This document shows, piece by piece, positions 7,751 through 13,573 of a stretch of 13,573 nucleotides of DNA. Every line of letters begins with the position of its first letter. Position 1 is the first letter of the stretch. Below the pieces are notes generated by a model that saw nothing but the letters and a program-made list of their open reading frames with translations, did not search any database and was not told where the DNA came from. Made by a program: the position numbers and the translations under genes. The DNA is from Thermoplasmatota archaeon (lineage in GTDB: Archaea > Thermoplasmatota > Penumbrarchaeia > Penumbrarchaeales > Penumbrarchaeaceae): NCBI GenBank assembly GCA_016929175.1, contig JAFGJI010000185.1:1-13573 (forward strand). The letters run 5' to 3'.

Positions 7751-7807
7751 GTTAAACAGGCTTTATCATTTATTCAGTAAACTTTATTAACATAAAGTAA
7801 ACTTTAT
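7751..7807. promoter_or_regulatory. Three phased operator-like elements between importer operon and regulator
   Basis: The 16-bp perfect palindrome ATAAAGTAAACTTTAT lies at 7792-7807. A degenerate copy, ATTCAGTAAACTTTAT (14 of 16 identical), lies exactly 20 bp upstream at 7772-7787, and a weaker one, GTTAAACAGGCTTTAT (10 of 16), 21 bp further at 7751-7766. CTTTAT therefore recurs at 7761, 7782 and 7802, on one face of the helix. TATA-like stretches for both divergent genes lie inside the array (TTAATAAAG on the minus strand at 7790-7782; ACTTTATCC on the plus strand near 7801-7809). A protein bound here would block both promoters. Binding by the adjacent regulator is inference. Confidence 0.75.
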
Positions 7808-7839
7808 CCATAACCCCCTGGGGATATAATACCTTTTCC

Positions 7840-7845
7840 GGAGGA
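7840..7845 (+). promoter_or_regulatory. Shine-Dalgarno site of the regulator gene
   Basis: GGAGGA ends 5 bases before ATG 7851 and fixes that start. The regulator thus has a leadered mRNA, unlike adk and the MscS gene, which look leaderless. A TATAAT-like stretch at 7825-7830 is too close to the start to be its TATA box. Confidence 0.7.
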
Positions 7846-7850
7846 AGCTT

Positions 7851-8657
7851 ATGGACATGTTAAGAAAGAAAGGAGAGATGACAAGAATTTCCATCCTCAG
7901 GGATCTCGTCATCGAGACGCCAAGGGACCAGAGGTCCATCGCGTCAACCCTGCAAATTACGCCCCAGGCGATCTCGGACCATCTCAAGAAGATGGGAAAG
8001 AGCGGACTTGTGGACCTTTCGTTCAGACCCCCGAGGGTGACGGTGGAGGGTGTGGAATACCTTCAAAGGAGCCTGCTTCAGCTTAAGGCTTACATTGACA
8101 ACACCATCGAGAGGCTTGACATCATCCGGTCCATAGATGCCATCGCAGAGGTTGGAGTGAAGCATGGGGACCGTGTGTCGCTCTTCATGAAGAACGGCCT
8201 TCTATACTGTTCTCCCGGCGTATCCGGAAGTTCCACAGGCAGAGTGGATACTGATGGGGCCCCGGGAGACCTGGTGATCATATCGGAATTGACCGGGGTC
8301 GTGTCGATGCCCAAAAGCTCTCTCTACCTGTTCGAGGTGCTTCCGGCCAGGTCCGGCGGAGGCAACAGGAGACTGCCCCGTGATCCGATCGGGTCCATCA
8401 TCGGTGAGCCGATTTCGGGTCGGATCCCCCGCCTGGCCGTGCTGGATCTGGAGGCTGCATCCCTCATGCTGAGGAGTGGTATAGAATATCATCTGGAAAT
8501 GCCAGACCCCAAAGCTGTCGTCAATTATCTGGAAAGGGGAGTGACAATGGTCTGTTTCGGCACACCGCATTCTCTCTCGCGCCTGAAAGGGTCCCCGGAG
8601 ATCATCGACCTTGCCATCGAACCTGCCACGGTGAAGGCAGAGGAACATTATCTATGA
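7851..8657 (+). CDS. Winged-helix transcriptional regulator with unrecognised C-terminal domain
   Basis: Predicted DNA-binding regulator of 268 residues. Residues ~12-72 form a winged helix-turn-helix: LRDLVIETPRDQRSIASTL, recognition region ITPQAISDHLKKMGKSGLV, then a wing (FRPPRVTVEGVEYL). Residues ~74-100 are helical (LLQLKAYIDNTIERLDIIRS) and may form a dimer interface. The remaining ~165 residues show no metal-binding cysteine/histidine cluster and no effector domain I can name. The layout recalls archaeal regulators of the COG1497 type (MarR-like HTH plus conserved C-terminal domain), but this is from memory, not a search. It is divergent from the importer operon and separated from it by a phased palindromic array, so it is a likely repressor of the importer and of itself, sensing the imported compound or a metal (inference). 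Confidence 0.8.
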   Translation: MDMLRKKGEMTRISILRDLVIETPRDQRSIASTLQITPQAISDHLKKMGKSGLVDLSFRPPRVTVEGVEYLQRSLLQLKAYIDNTIERLDIIRSIDAIAEVGVKHGDRVSLFMKNGLLYCSPGVSGSSTGRVDTDGAPGDLVIISELTGVVSMPKSSLYLFEVLPARSGGGNRRLPRDPIGSIIGEPISGRIPRLAVLDLEAASLMLRSGIEYHLEMPDPKAVVNYLERGVTMVCFGTPHSLSRLKGSPEIIDLAIEPATVKAEEHYL

Positions 8658-8667
8658 AGAAAAACCA

Positions 8668-8675
8668 TTTTTAAG
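8668..8675 (+). promoter_or_regulatory. TATA box of the MscS-type channel gene
   Basis: TTTTTAAG is centred about 25 bases before ATG 8697, which predicts a leaderless transcript. The box starts 11 bases after the regulator stop codon, so the channel gene probably has its own promoter. Confidence 0.62.
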
Positions 8676-8681
8676 TAAAAG

Positions 8682-8691
8682 GGGGTACCCC
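8682..8691. other. GGGGTACCCC palindrome between TATA box and start codon
   Basis: A perfect 10-bp G/C-rich palindrome sits between the predicted TATA box and the leaderless start of the MscS gene, where bound protein would block initiation. A single copy this short may be chance. Confidence 0.3.
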
Positions 8692-8696
8692 GGGCA

Positions 8697-10334
8697 ATGA
8701 GCGGAAGGTTCGGAAGAAGGTCCTGCCTTATTTCACTGATATCGGTCCTGTTGCTTCTTGCGGCCGTGGCACCGTCATCGGGGCAGACGATCGATGAGCC
8801 GATCGAGGTGGAGGACCTTCAATCCCTTCTCGACATGTACAACCCCGATATCGGAAGGTTCGGAACCATCGGAACAGGCTCTTTTGTCTCCTTCCAGGAT
8901 GAGGTGTCCTACATCGGGACCCTTACCGAGAGTATGGAGGAAGAGGGCATGGAGGTTTCCGTTGAGAAATCATACATGATCCTGAGATCCAACGAGGAGA
9001 GATCGGATGAGCTTTACATCCTCAAATTCCATGATACGGAGTTGAGGGAAAAGATCAAGATCGGTGCCAAGGTTTCCATAACCGTCAGGATCTCCGAACA
9101 AACGGTCGATAACCGCTCTGTCCAGTACATCAGGACCCAGTCCGAGGTCGAGCTTGTGAAGCAGGGCAAGGACGATGTGGTGAAGGAAACGGACATCGAG
9201 ATCTTCGGTATAAGTATACCCGTTTCCTTTTTACCCAAGGAATATCGGACCCCCCTTGTAAGGTTCCTGATAGTATTCGCCATCTGGGCACTGGCCGCAT
9301 TTCTGATATGGCTGCTTTTCATGGTCGTTGTGAAGATATCGCGGAGGACGAAGACCGAGGTGGACCAGCAGATCCTCGGCATCATCACGGGGCCGTTCTT
9401 CGTGGTGATCATCCTCTACGGTCTGATCATCTCGCTCTCCCAGTTCGACCTGAACCCCCGTTTTCTGGATATACTGGACAAGGTCTACCGGGCGGTGACG
9501 ATAATCTTGATAGCATACATCGCGGTCAAGGTATTCAAGAAGGTCATCATGTCATATCTGAAGATGGTCTCCAAAAAGACAGAGACACAGGCAGATGATG
9601 TTCTGGTCCCGGTCCTTGGAAAGTTGGCCACTGTGGTCATCTGGATCGTGGCCATTGTCTTGTTCCTGAGGGTGTTCGGGATCGATATCACGGTCTTCAT
9701 CATGGGTATGGGGATAGCGGGATTGGTCATCGCCCTTGCCGCCCAGGACACCATGTCCAATTTCTTTGCCGGTCTGATGATACTTCTCGACCGCCCTTTC
9801 AAGGAAGGTGACTGGATCGATATGGATGGGTCGACATATCAAGTGAGGCACATAGGCCTGAGGTCGACCAGGCTTTTCCATACGATGTCGAACCAGATCG
9901 TGACCATGCCGAACAACAGGATATCCGATCACATGTTCTCGAACCTGAGCGAGCCGGACTTCTTTGGAAGGAAGACCGTCAAGGTGGGGGTATCTTACAA
10001 GCAGGATCCAAGTAAGGTCGGAGCGTTGCTTCTGGAGATCGTGAACACACATCCGGACACTCTGGTCGACAAGGACCACCAGCCGTTATACAGGTTCTCC
10101 GCTTTCGGCGACTCCTCCTTGAACTTCGAGGTGAACTTCTGGGTCCGGGATTTCAACGACCAGTGGAGGGTAGCATCCGAGATAAGGGAGCGTATCTACG
10201 AAAGGTTCGAAAAGGAAGGGATCGAGATACCTTTCCCTCAAAGGGTCGTGCATATGACGCAGAAAAGCGGTCCAGAGGAGAAACCGGTCAAGGAGCCCCC
10301 GCAGATTGGCGACATGCAGAACCTGAGCGTGTAG
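8697..10334 (+). CDS. MscS-family mechanosensitive ion channel with extracytoplasmic N-terminal domain
   Basis: Predicted tension-gated membrane channel that releases ions and small solutes under osmotic downshock; 545 residues against ~286 in E. coli MscS. Residues 1-30 are a signal peptide (hydrophobic LISLISVLLLLAAVAPSSG). Residues ~31-185 are a soluble, strand-rich domain predicted outside the membrane. Membrane segments lie near 188-212, 226-248, 262-282, 306-326 and 332-352. The last is the pore helix, rich in Gly/Ala (MGMGIAGLVIALAAQDTMSN), followed by the MscS core FFAGLMILLDRPFKEGDWI. The C-terminal ~170 residues match the MscS beta and alpha/beta cage (VTMPNNRISD; FSAFGDSSLNFEVNFWV), ending in a charged tail. 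The start ATG has no Shine-Dalgarno but suits a leaderless mRNA. It converges with the lipoprotein gene, 5 bases apart. Confidence 0.92.
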   Translation: MSGRFGRRSCLISLISVLLLLAAVAPSSGQTIDEPIEVEDLQSLLDMYNPDIGRFGTIGTGSFVSFQDEVSYIGTLTESMEEEGMEVSVEKSYMILRSNEERSDELYILKFHDTELREKIKIGAKVSITVRISEQTVDNRSVQYIRTQSEVELVKQGKDDVVKETDIEIFGISIPVSFLPKEYRTPLVRFLIVFAIWALAAFLIWLLFMVVVKISRRTKTEVDQQILGIITGPFFVVIILYGLIISLSQFDLNPRFLDILDKVYRAVTIILIAYIAVKVFKKVIMSYLKMVSKKTETQADDVLVPVLGKLATVVIWIVAIVLFLRVFGIDITVFIMGMGIAGLVIALAAQDTMSNFFAGLMILLDRPFKEGDWIDMDGSTYQVRHIGLRSTRLFHTMSNQIVTMPNNRISDHMFSNLSEPDFFGRKTVKVGVSYKQDPSKVGALLLEIVNTHPDTLVDKDHQPLYRFSAFGDSSLNFEVNFWVRDFNDQWRVASEIRERIYERFEKEGIEIPFPQRVVHMTQKSGPEEKPVKEPPQIGDMQNLSV

Positions 10335-10339
10335 TCCGG

Positions 10340-10945
10340 TCATTTCCTCGAGGAGTGCGGGGCGTTGTGGTTGTATGAATCATCCGAGTAACGCCCGTTC
10401 ACGGTCACCTGGTACCAATCGTAGAAGGGGACATCGGCAGTGGAGCTTGCTGTACCGTTGCCCTTGACCCTCAGCGACCACAATCCCGTCTCGGCATCAT
10501 CTATCTGGTCAATGACCTCCGCCGCGTCGAACCTGCCGACCTCCGGTGCGGTGTAAACCTTGTGCGATATCAGTTCGGGTCCATCATCCTCTGGGAGGTA
10601 GTACAGGCTCACATCGATCTCCCTTGTATAATCCACACGCCTTTCCGAATCCGATCCGAAATGTATCTGGCCGTAAACGTACAGGTCTCCTCCTCCCTTC
10701 CCAATGTAAAAATTATCCACGGAGAAATGTTCTTCCTGGGAGAGCATCTTTTCGTTCTCTCCCAACCCACCAGTGAAATTGTGCCGAACCTCGGCAATGG
10801 TGCCCTGGATGAATTCCGGATCCTCCTCATGGGAGGGGAAGAACAGTTTCCTTGCCGAATGTATGTCGATGCATCCTGACGTCGATATGATGAGAATTAT
10901 GGATGCCGCGAGGAGAAGGGACAGGTAAGGGGTCTTCAATTTCAC
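10340..10945 (-). CDS. Small secreted lipoprotein, function unknown
   Basis: 201 residues. The N-terminus, KLK followed by LSLLLAASIILIISTSGC, is a lipoprotein signal with lipidation at about C25. The mature protein is mostly hydrophilic with alternating beta-strand-like patterns (GGDLYVYGQIHFG; REIDVSLYYLP; GLWSLRVKGNG; WYQVTVNGRY), suggesting a beta-sandwich. It ends in a polar NHNAPHSSRK tail. I do not recognise a family. The start is taken at GTG 10945: a TATA box (TTTTATAAA) lies about 27 bases upstream, and the signal peptide then begins at residue 2. The frame is open to TTG 10984, but that would place the TATA box inside the gene. It lies downstream of the UbiD-family gene on the same strand, with its own promoter in the 54-base gap. 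Confidence 0.75.
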   Translation of the reverse strand: MKLKTPYLSLLLAASIILIISTSGCIDIHSARKLFFPSHEEDPEFIQGTIAEVRHNFTGGLGENEKMLSQEEHFSVDNFYIGKGGGDLYVYGQIHFGSDSERRVDYTREIDVSLYYLPEDDGPELISHKVYTAPEVGRFDAAEVIDQIDDAETGLWSLRVKGNGTASSTADVPFYDWYQVTVNGRYSDDSYNHNAPHSSRK

Positions 10946-10967
10946 GGTGTGGTATACTGTTTGTCCA

Positions 10968-10976
10968 TTTATAAAA
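10968..10976 (-). promoter_or_regulatory. TATA box of the lipoprotein gene
   Basis: The minus strand reads TTTTATAAA, the closest to a textbook archaeal TATA box in the window. It is centred about 27 bases before GTG 10945, indicating a leaderless mRNA starting on GTG and separating this gene from the UbiD-family gene upstream. Confidence 0.65.
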
Positions 10977-10999
10977 GATTTCAAGATACCGCAGAAATG

Positions 11000-12280
11000 T
11001 CATGAGACCCGCAGGAACTTTTTCCTGTCATCCAGAGGCATGCAGGCATCCATGCCCATTTTGGAAGTGGTCCCTGAACAGGGGTCGGAGCTTGGATCGA
11101 GGGTGGAGCCTCGTGCTCCCTGGACCATGACAATGTCCTTGTGGGCCTGAAACCGTGTTGCAAGTGCCCATTCGACCTGACGATCGTCGAAGATATCTAT
11201 GTCATCATCGACTACGATCACCCTTTTCATGGAGGGATGCCCCGTGAACGCGGCCATGATGGCGTTCTTGGGATCCCCTTCCTTCTGCTGCGTGATGGAG
11301 ACAATGCCGTGGAACCAGCAACAGCCCCCTTCGGTCAACCTGACGGCTTTCACCCCGGGAACGACCTTCCTGACAGACTGCGCGATCGATGGCTCCTTGG
11401 GGATCCCCATCATCATGTAGTGTTCATATCCTCCTGGAAGCAAGACATGCATGATGGCCCCCTCCCTGACCAGAACTCCATCAACTTTGAAGACCGGCTC
11501 CCCGGGTTGCATCCCGGAGCGGTCCATGGTAGAGGTGATATCCACGAAAGGCCCCTCTTCTGTCCTTTCCCCGTTGAAGGACCCATATAGGACGATCTCC
11601 GTCCCCACGGGCGCCCTCGGACCTTCTTCATCATCGATCGGAGAGAAAGTGGGGAGAGGGCCCTCACCTGCCTTTATGTTAAGAGAGGAGGCCACTTCCA
11701 TTTCATCCTGCCCGAACGGGAGTGTGACCGATCCGGCAAGTAGTGCTGCCGGGACCGCTCCGATAGATACCGTTGCGTATAGCTTTTCCCCCGAGGCTTC
11801 CGCTTCCCGGAGCAATGCATATAGATGCCTTTGAACGACCCTCACAGCGAACTTATCATTCCCCATGTACATCATGCGGTGGAAGGAGAGGTTGAACTTG
11901 CCGCCATGCCCTGCGTGGAAGATGCCCGAGGTCACATAGGCCCCCCCGTCACTTTTAAAAAAAGTGGGCAGGGGGAGGGAATCCACTTTGACCACACTGT
12001 ATCCGGGCGGTCGCTCCACCATCTCATAGGGTTGTGGGTCCTCCATCCCTCTGAGCAATGTGTCCCCTATGCTTTCAACGTCACAACCAAGCGAACTGGC
12101 AATGGACCTTCTGGTGGCCAGGACGTTCCCCGCAAGGAAGAATCCATCGTGTCCTTTGGCCGGGGAGGACCATGCCCTTCCAAGGTCCTCCATGCAGGTC
12201 CTGGAAGCTTCCAGGTAAGGGTCCACGGGCTCGTTCAGCTTTCTGAGCTCATTGCCGAAAAGCAGGTCACGGAATTGCAT
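11000..12280 (-). CDS. UbiD-family (prenylated-FMN) decarboxylase
   Basis: Predicted non-oxidative decarboxylase using prenylated FMN; 426 residues, the short archaeal length. Family features in order: an N-terminal substrate-domain start; KFNLSFHRMM near 128-137, matching the Asn/Ser/His/Arg cofactor and metal region; SIGAVPAALLAGS at 172-184; QDEMEVASSL at 191-200; EEGPFVDITSTMD at 241-253, the acidic catalytic segment; VVDDDIDIFDDRQVEWALATR near 357-376; and the C-terminal GSTLDPSS and KMGMDA. In archaea with the modified mevalonate pathway a UbiD homologue decarboxylates trans-anhydromevalonate 5-phosphate to isopentenyl phosphate; this protein's length and archaeal context fit that role (inference). 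Ubiquinone synthesis is unlikely in archaea. No UbiX partner is in the window. The start ATG 12280 has no clear Shine-Dalgarno. Confidence 0.88.
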   Translation of the reverse strand: MQFRDLLFGNELRKLNEPVDPYLEASRTCMEDLGRAWSSPAKGHDGFFLAGNVLATRRSIASSLGCDVESIGDTLLRGMEDPQPYEMVERPPGYSVVKVDSLPLPTFFKSDGGAYVTSGIFHAGHGGKFNLSFHRMMYMGNDKFAVRVVQRHLYALLREAEASGEKLYATVSIGAVPAALLAGSVTLPFGQDEMEVASSLNIKAGEGPLPTFSPIDDEEGPRAPVGTEIVLYGSFNGERTEEGPFVDITSTMDRSGMQPGEPVFKVDGVLVREGAIMHVLLPGGYEHYMMMGIPKEPSIAQSVRKVVPGVKAVRLTEGGCCWFHGIVSITQQKEGDPKNAIMAAFTGHPSMKRVIVVDDDIDIFDDRQVEWALATRFQAHKDIVMVQGARGSTLDPSSDPCSGTTSKMGMDACMPLDDRKKFLRVS

Positions 12281-12302
12281 GGTCCATACCCGTTACCGTA
12301 AC

Positions 12303-12339
12303 ATTCTATCTGCATGATAATTCTATCTAAGGTTCCTTA
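12303..12339. promoter_or_regulatory. Repeat and palindrome in the divergent UbiD / zinc-ribbon promoter region
   Basis: ATTCTATCT occurs twice, at 12303-12311 and 12320-12328 (17 bp apart), followed directly by the imperfect palindrome TAAGGTTCCTTA at 12328-12339. On the minus strand, the repeat nearer the decarboxylase gene (GATAGAAT, centred about 26 bases before its ATG) may be its weak TATA box. The other copy could be a regulator site. No protein can be assigned. Confidence 0.35.
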
Positions 12340-12362
12340 TGCAGGGCAGCCTTCTAGAAACG

Positions 12363-12370
12363 TATATATT
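12363..12370 (+). promoter_or_regulatory. TATA box of the zinc-ribbon membrane protein gene
   Basis: TATATATT, within a longer A/T stretch at 12363-12373, lies about 33 bases before ATG 12400 and 25 before GTG 12391. It probably serves both plus-strand genes that follow, since only 2 bases separate those genes. Confidence 0.62.
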
Positions 12371-12399
12371 TTTCAAGGACCTACCCGGCGGTGATTATC

Positions 12400-12804
12400 A
12401 TGGTCCAGAGAACACGGCTTTTGGAATGTCCGAACTGCCACAAGCAGTTGGAGGATACAAAGCAGGAAAATGTGACCTGCAAGTTCTGCGGTTTCACCTT
12501 TCGCAGGGTGGATGTCGCACAGGAGGATGAGGAATACATCCGGAGGAAGATGATCGTCGAACTAAGAACGGATATGGAGATATACAAGGCAAGGAAGAAG
12601 TTCGCGACAATATTCATGGTCATTTCCTTTGTGCTGGCAATACCGGTCATCGCTTGCATACCAGTCCTTGTGATCCACTGGATCATGCTGGTTTTGTTCA
12701 TAGGGGGAGGTTTCGCCTTCTTCCTGATAATGCTTTTATGGGATAGAAAGTATGAATCGAGCAGGAGCCAGGCAAGCGACATTTCGATGAGAAGGAGGCT
12801 TTAA
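12400..12804 (+). CDS. Zinc-ribbon two-TM membrane protein, function unknown
   Basis: 134 residues. C10, C13, C27 and C30 (CPNC and CKFC) form a zinc ribbon. A charged helix follows (DEEYIRRKMIVELRTDMEIYKARKK), then two adjacent membrane segments at ~69-92 and ~94-115, and a short basic tail ending RRRL. The ribbon and tail should both face the cytoplasm (positive-inside rule). I cannot name a family. ATG 12400 has GGTGAT 4-5 bases upstream, a good match to the anti-Shine-Dalgarno; GTG 12391 would add three residues and suit a leaderless mRNA, so the start is uncertain. The stop is 2 bases before the next gene, so they are likely co-transcribed and could act together at the membrane. Confidence 0.78.
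   Translation: MVQRTRLLECPNCHKQLEDTKQENVTCKFCGFTFRRVDVAQEDEEYIRRKMIVELRTDMEIYKARKKFATIFMVISFVLAIPVIACIPVLVIHWIMLVLFIGGGFAFFLIMLLWDRKYESSRSQASDISMRRRL
12792..12798 (+). promoter_or_regulatory. Shine-Dalgarno site of the secreted repeat protein
   Basis: AAGGAGG lies 8 bases before ATG 12807, inside the last codons of the preceding gene. This supports the ATG as the start and translation from a shared mRNA. Confidence 0.7.
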
Positions 12805-12806
12805 AA

Positions 12807-13573
12807 ATGAGGTCTGCAGGATCGTTCAGGAGGACATTGATATCACTCCTCATCCTTGCTGCTTTGCTTGCAGCTTCGTTCGGTACGGCTGTCCTGCCCG
12901 GCGATGGCAGCGAACAGTTCAATATCCCTCCCCCCAGGGCGGAGGTGGAGGACCTGAAGCTCGAGAACGTGACCCACACCGTTTCCTACCCGAATAATGA
13001 AGAGTGGGGAAATGTCTATATCGGGTACAATTCCACTCTTGTGATCGAGGGTGCCAACTTTTTGGCCAAACGGGTGATCTGCAGGGATGAGACCGAGAAA
13101 ACAGCCCTCAGGATATTGGATTTTGAAGGAGTAAAGGGACTTCTATCCGTTTCGGAAGGTGTGGTCAATGTCAAGGCGGATACTATAGAGGTGGCGGGTT
13201 CAACCATATCCGTTATCAACGGCACAGCCACATTACCCAACGGAGCCATCGGCGGAAATGCGGAGATATCCCTTCTCACCAAGGATTCGGACCTGGTGAT
13301 CACCGATTCCGAGCTGAACGTAAGGGGTCACAACGGTGGCCAGGGCGTGACGCAATTCGGCGGGAAGGGAGGCAAAGCCCATCTCTTTCTGGGTACCCTG
13401 AACTCCCATAAGGTCGCATTGACAGGATCCAGGTTCGAGGTGGAGGGAGGGTCCGGCGGCACCGCTTTCGTTCTCGGGCAGGGTTCGGGCGAGGGTGGTG
13501 AGTCTACCATGAAGATATCCTCCGAAACGGTCGATATCAAGTCCAGCACATTCTTTGTCAAGGGTGGAAATGC
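12807..13573 (+). CDS. Secreted protein with ~40-residue repeats, probable beta-helix (3' partial)
   Basis: The frame is open from ATG 12807 to the window end (255 full codons); the gene continues outside. Residues 1-27 are a signal peptide (RSAGSFRRT, then LISLLILAALLAASFG). A proline- and acid-rich linker (~31-55) is followed by a strand-rich region. From ~131 on, a motif of the form S-x-hydrophobic-x-V recurs: GSTISVING (131), DSELNVRGHNGG (167), GSRFEVEGGSGG (207) and SSTFFVKGG (246), spaced 36, 40 and 39 residues. Strands and glycine-rich turns (GGKGG; GQGSGEGGE) lie between, as in parallel beta-helix or beta-solenoid surface proteins. Only one cysteine is seen (C92). The 2-base gap to the zinc-ribbon gene and the strong Shine-Dalgarno indicate an operon. 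Role unknown; adhesion or envelope structure is inference. Confidence 0.8.
   Translation, partial: MRSAGSFRRTLISLLILAALLAASFGTAVLPGDGSEQFNIPPPRAEVEDLKLENVTHTVSYPNNEEWGNVYIGYNSTLVIEGANFLAKRVICRDETEKTALRILDFEGVKGLLSVSEGVVNVKADTIEVAGSTISVINGTATLPNGAIGGNAEISLLTKDSDLVITDSELNVRGHNGGQGVTQFGGKGGKAHLFLGTLNSHKVALTGSRFEVEGGSGGTAFVLGQGSGEGGESTMKISSETVDIKSSTFFVKGGN
13197..13571 (+). repeat. Degenerate protein-level repeats in the secreted protein
   Basis: Each unit has one strand around A-x-[IL]-x-L (NAEISLLT; KAHLFLGT; a weaker version in ESTMKISS), a second around V-x-[IL]-[TKA]-[DGS]-S-x-[LF]-x-V-x-G, and a glycine-rich turn. Four second-strand motifs are visible, 36-40 residues apart. The DNA is not obviously repeated, so the units have diverged. 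Confidence 0.6.

Noticed and set aside
7815..7823. CCCCTGGGG palindrome in the regulator leader
   Set aside because: Only a 4-bp stem with a one-base centre, single copy; too short to call a site.
7739..7850. Cobalamin riboswitch upstream of the importer
   Set aside because: The gap is only 112 bases and mostly A/T-rich operator sequence; no B12-box-like conserved structure was seen.
8673..8680. AAGTAAAA upstream of the MscS gene as a further operator half-site
   Set aside because: Only the central AAGTAAA matches and the CTTTAT arm is missing; it overlaps the TATA box and is best explained by that.
9552..10079. Minus-strand open frame antisense to the MscS gene
   Set aside because: The plus strand encodes the MscS pore and core; the antisense translation shows only His/Asp-rich composition from codon shadow.
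11141..12301. Plus-strand open frames antisense to the UbiD-family gene
   Set aside because: The minus strand carries UbiD motifs throughout, and these frames have no matching domain.

Overview
The window reads as a piece of an archaeal chromosome with about 50-55% G+C by eye. The signs are: A/T-rich TATA-like boxes about 25-28 bases upstream of several start codons, with little or no leader; an XPD/Rad3-type Fe-S helicase; an archaeal UbiD-type decarboxylase; a strong preference for AGG/CGG/AGA arginine codons; and large PKD/calcium-binding surface proteins. A member of the Thermoplasmatota or a related euryarchaeal line is my best guess, from gene content and style only. No rRNA, tRNA, CRISPR array, transposase or phage gene was seen. 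The window is almost entirely coding, and no gene-free gap exceeds about 120 bases.

Layout. Positions 1-1053 (+) hold the C-terminal part of a cell-surface protein: PKD-like domain, acidic calcium-binding stalk, one membrane anchor and a cytoplasmic tail with a repeated short motif. After a terminator-like hairpin and a TATA box comes a two-gene operon (+): adenylate kinase (1153-1794) and a ketopantoate reductase-like protein (1791-2735), joined by an ATGA overlap. Convergent to it and overlapping by 7 bases is an XPD/DinG-like Fe-S helicase with an added N-terminal zinc ribbon (2729-4933, -).

Positions 5015-7738 (-) hold a complete metal-chelate/cobalamin-type ABC importer: lipoprotein binding protein, FecCD/BtuC-type permease and ATPase, packed with a 1-base gap and a 4-base overlap. 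Divergent from it is a winged-helix regulator with an unrecognised C-terminal domain (7851-8657, +). The 112 bases between them carry three 16-bp operator-like elements spaced 20-21 bp, one of them a perfect palindrome. This is the clearest regulatory signal in the window and suggests autoregulation plus control of the importer.

A five-TM MscS-family channel with an extracytoplasmic N-terminal domain follows (8697-10334, +). It converges on a small lipoprotein (10340-10945, -) and a UbiD-family decarboxylase (11000-12280, -). The decarboxylase is a candidate for the anhydromevalonate phosphate decarboxylase of the archaeal mevalonate pathway. The last segment (+) is a zinc-ribbon two-TM protein (12400-12804) followed 2 bases later by the start of a secreted protein with repeats of about 40 residues (12807 to the window end).

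No clearly undescribed multi-gene system is visible. The most promising leads are the importer/regulator/phased-operator module, the repeated cytoplasmic motif in the surface protein, and the zinc-ribbon/repeat-protein pair.
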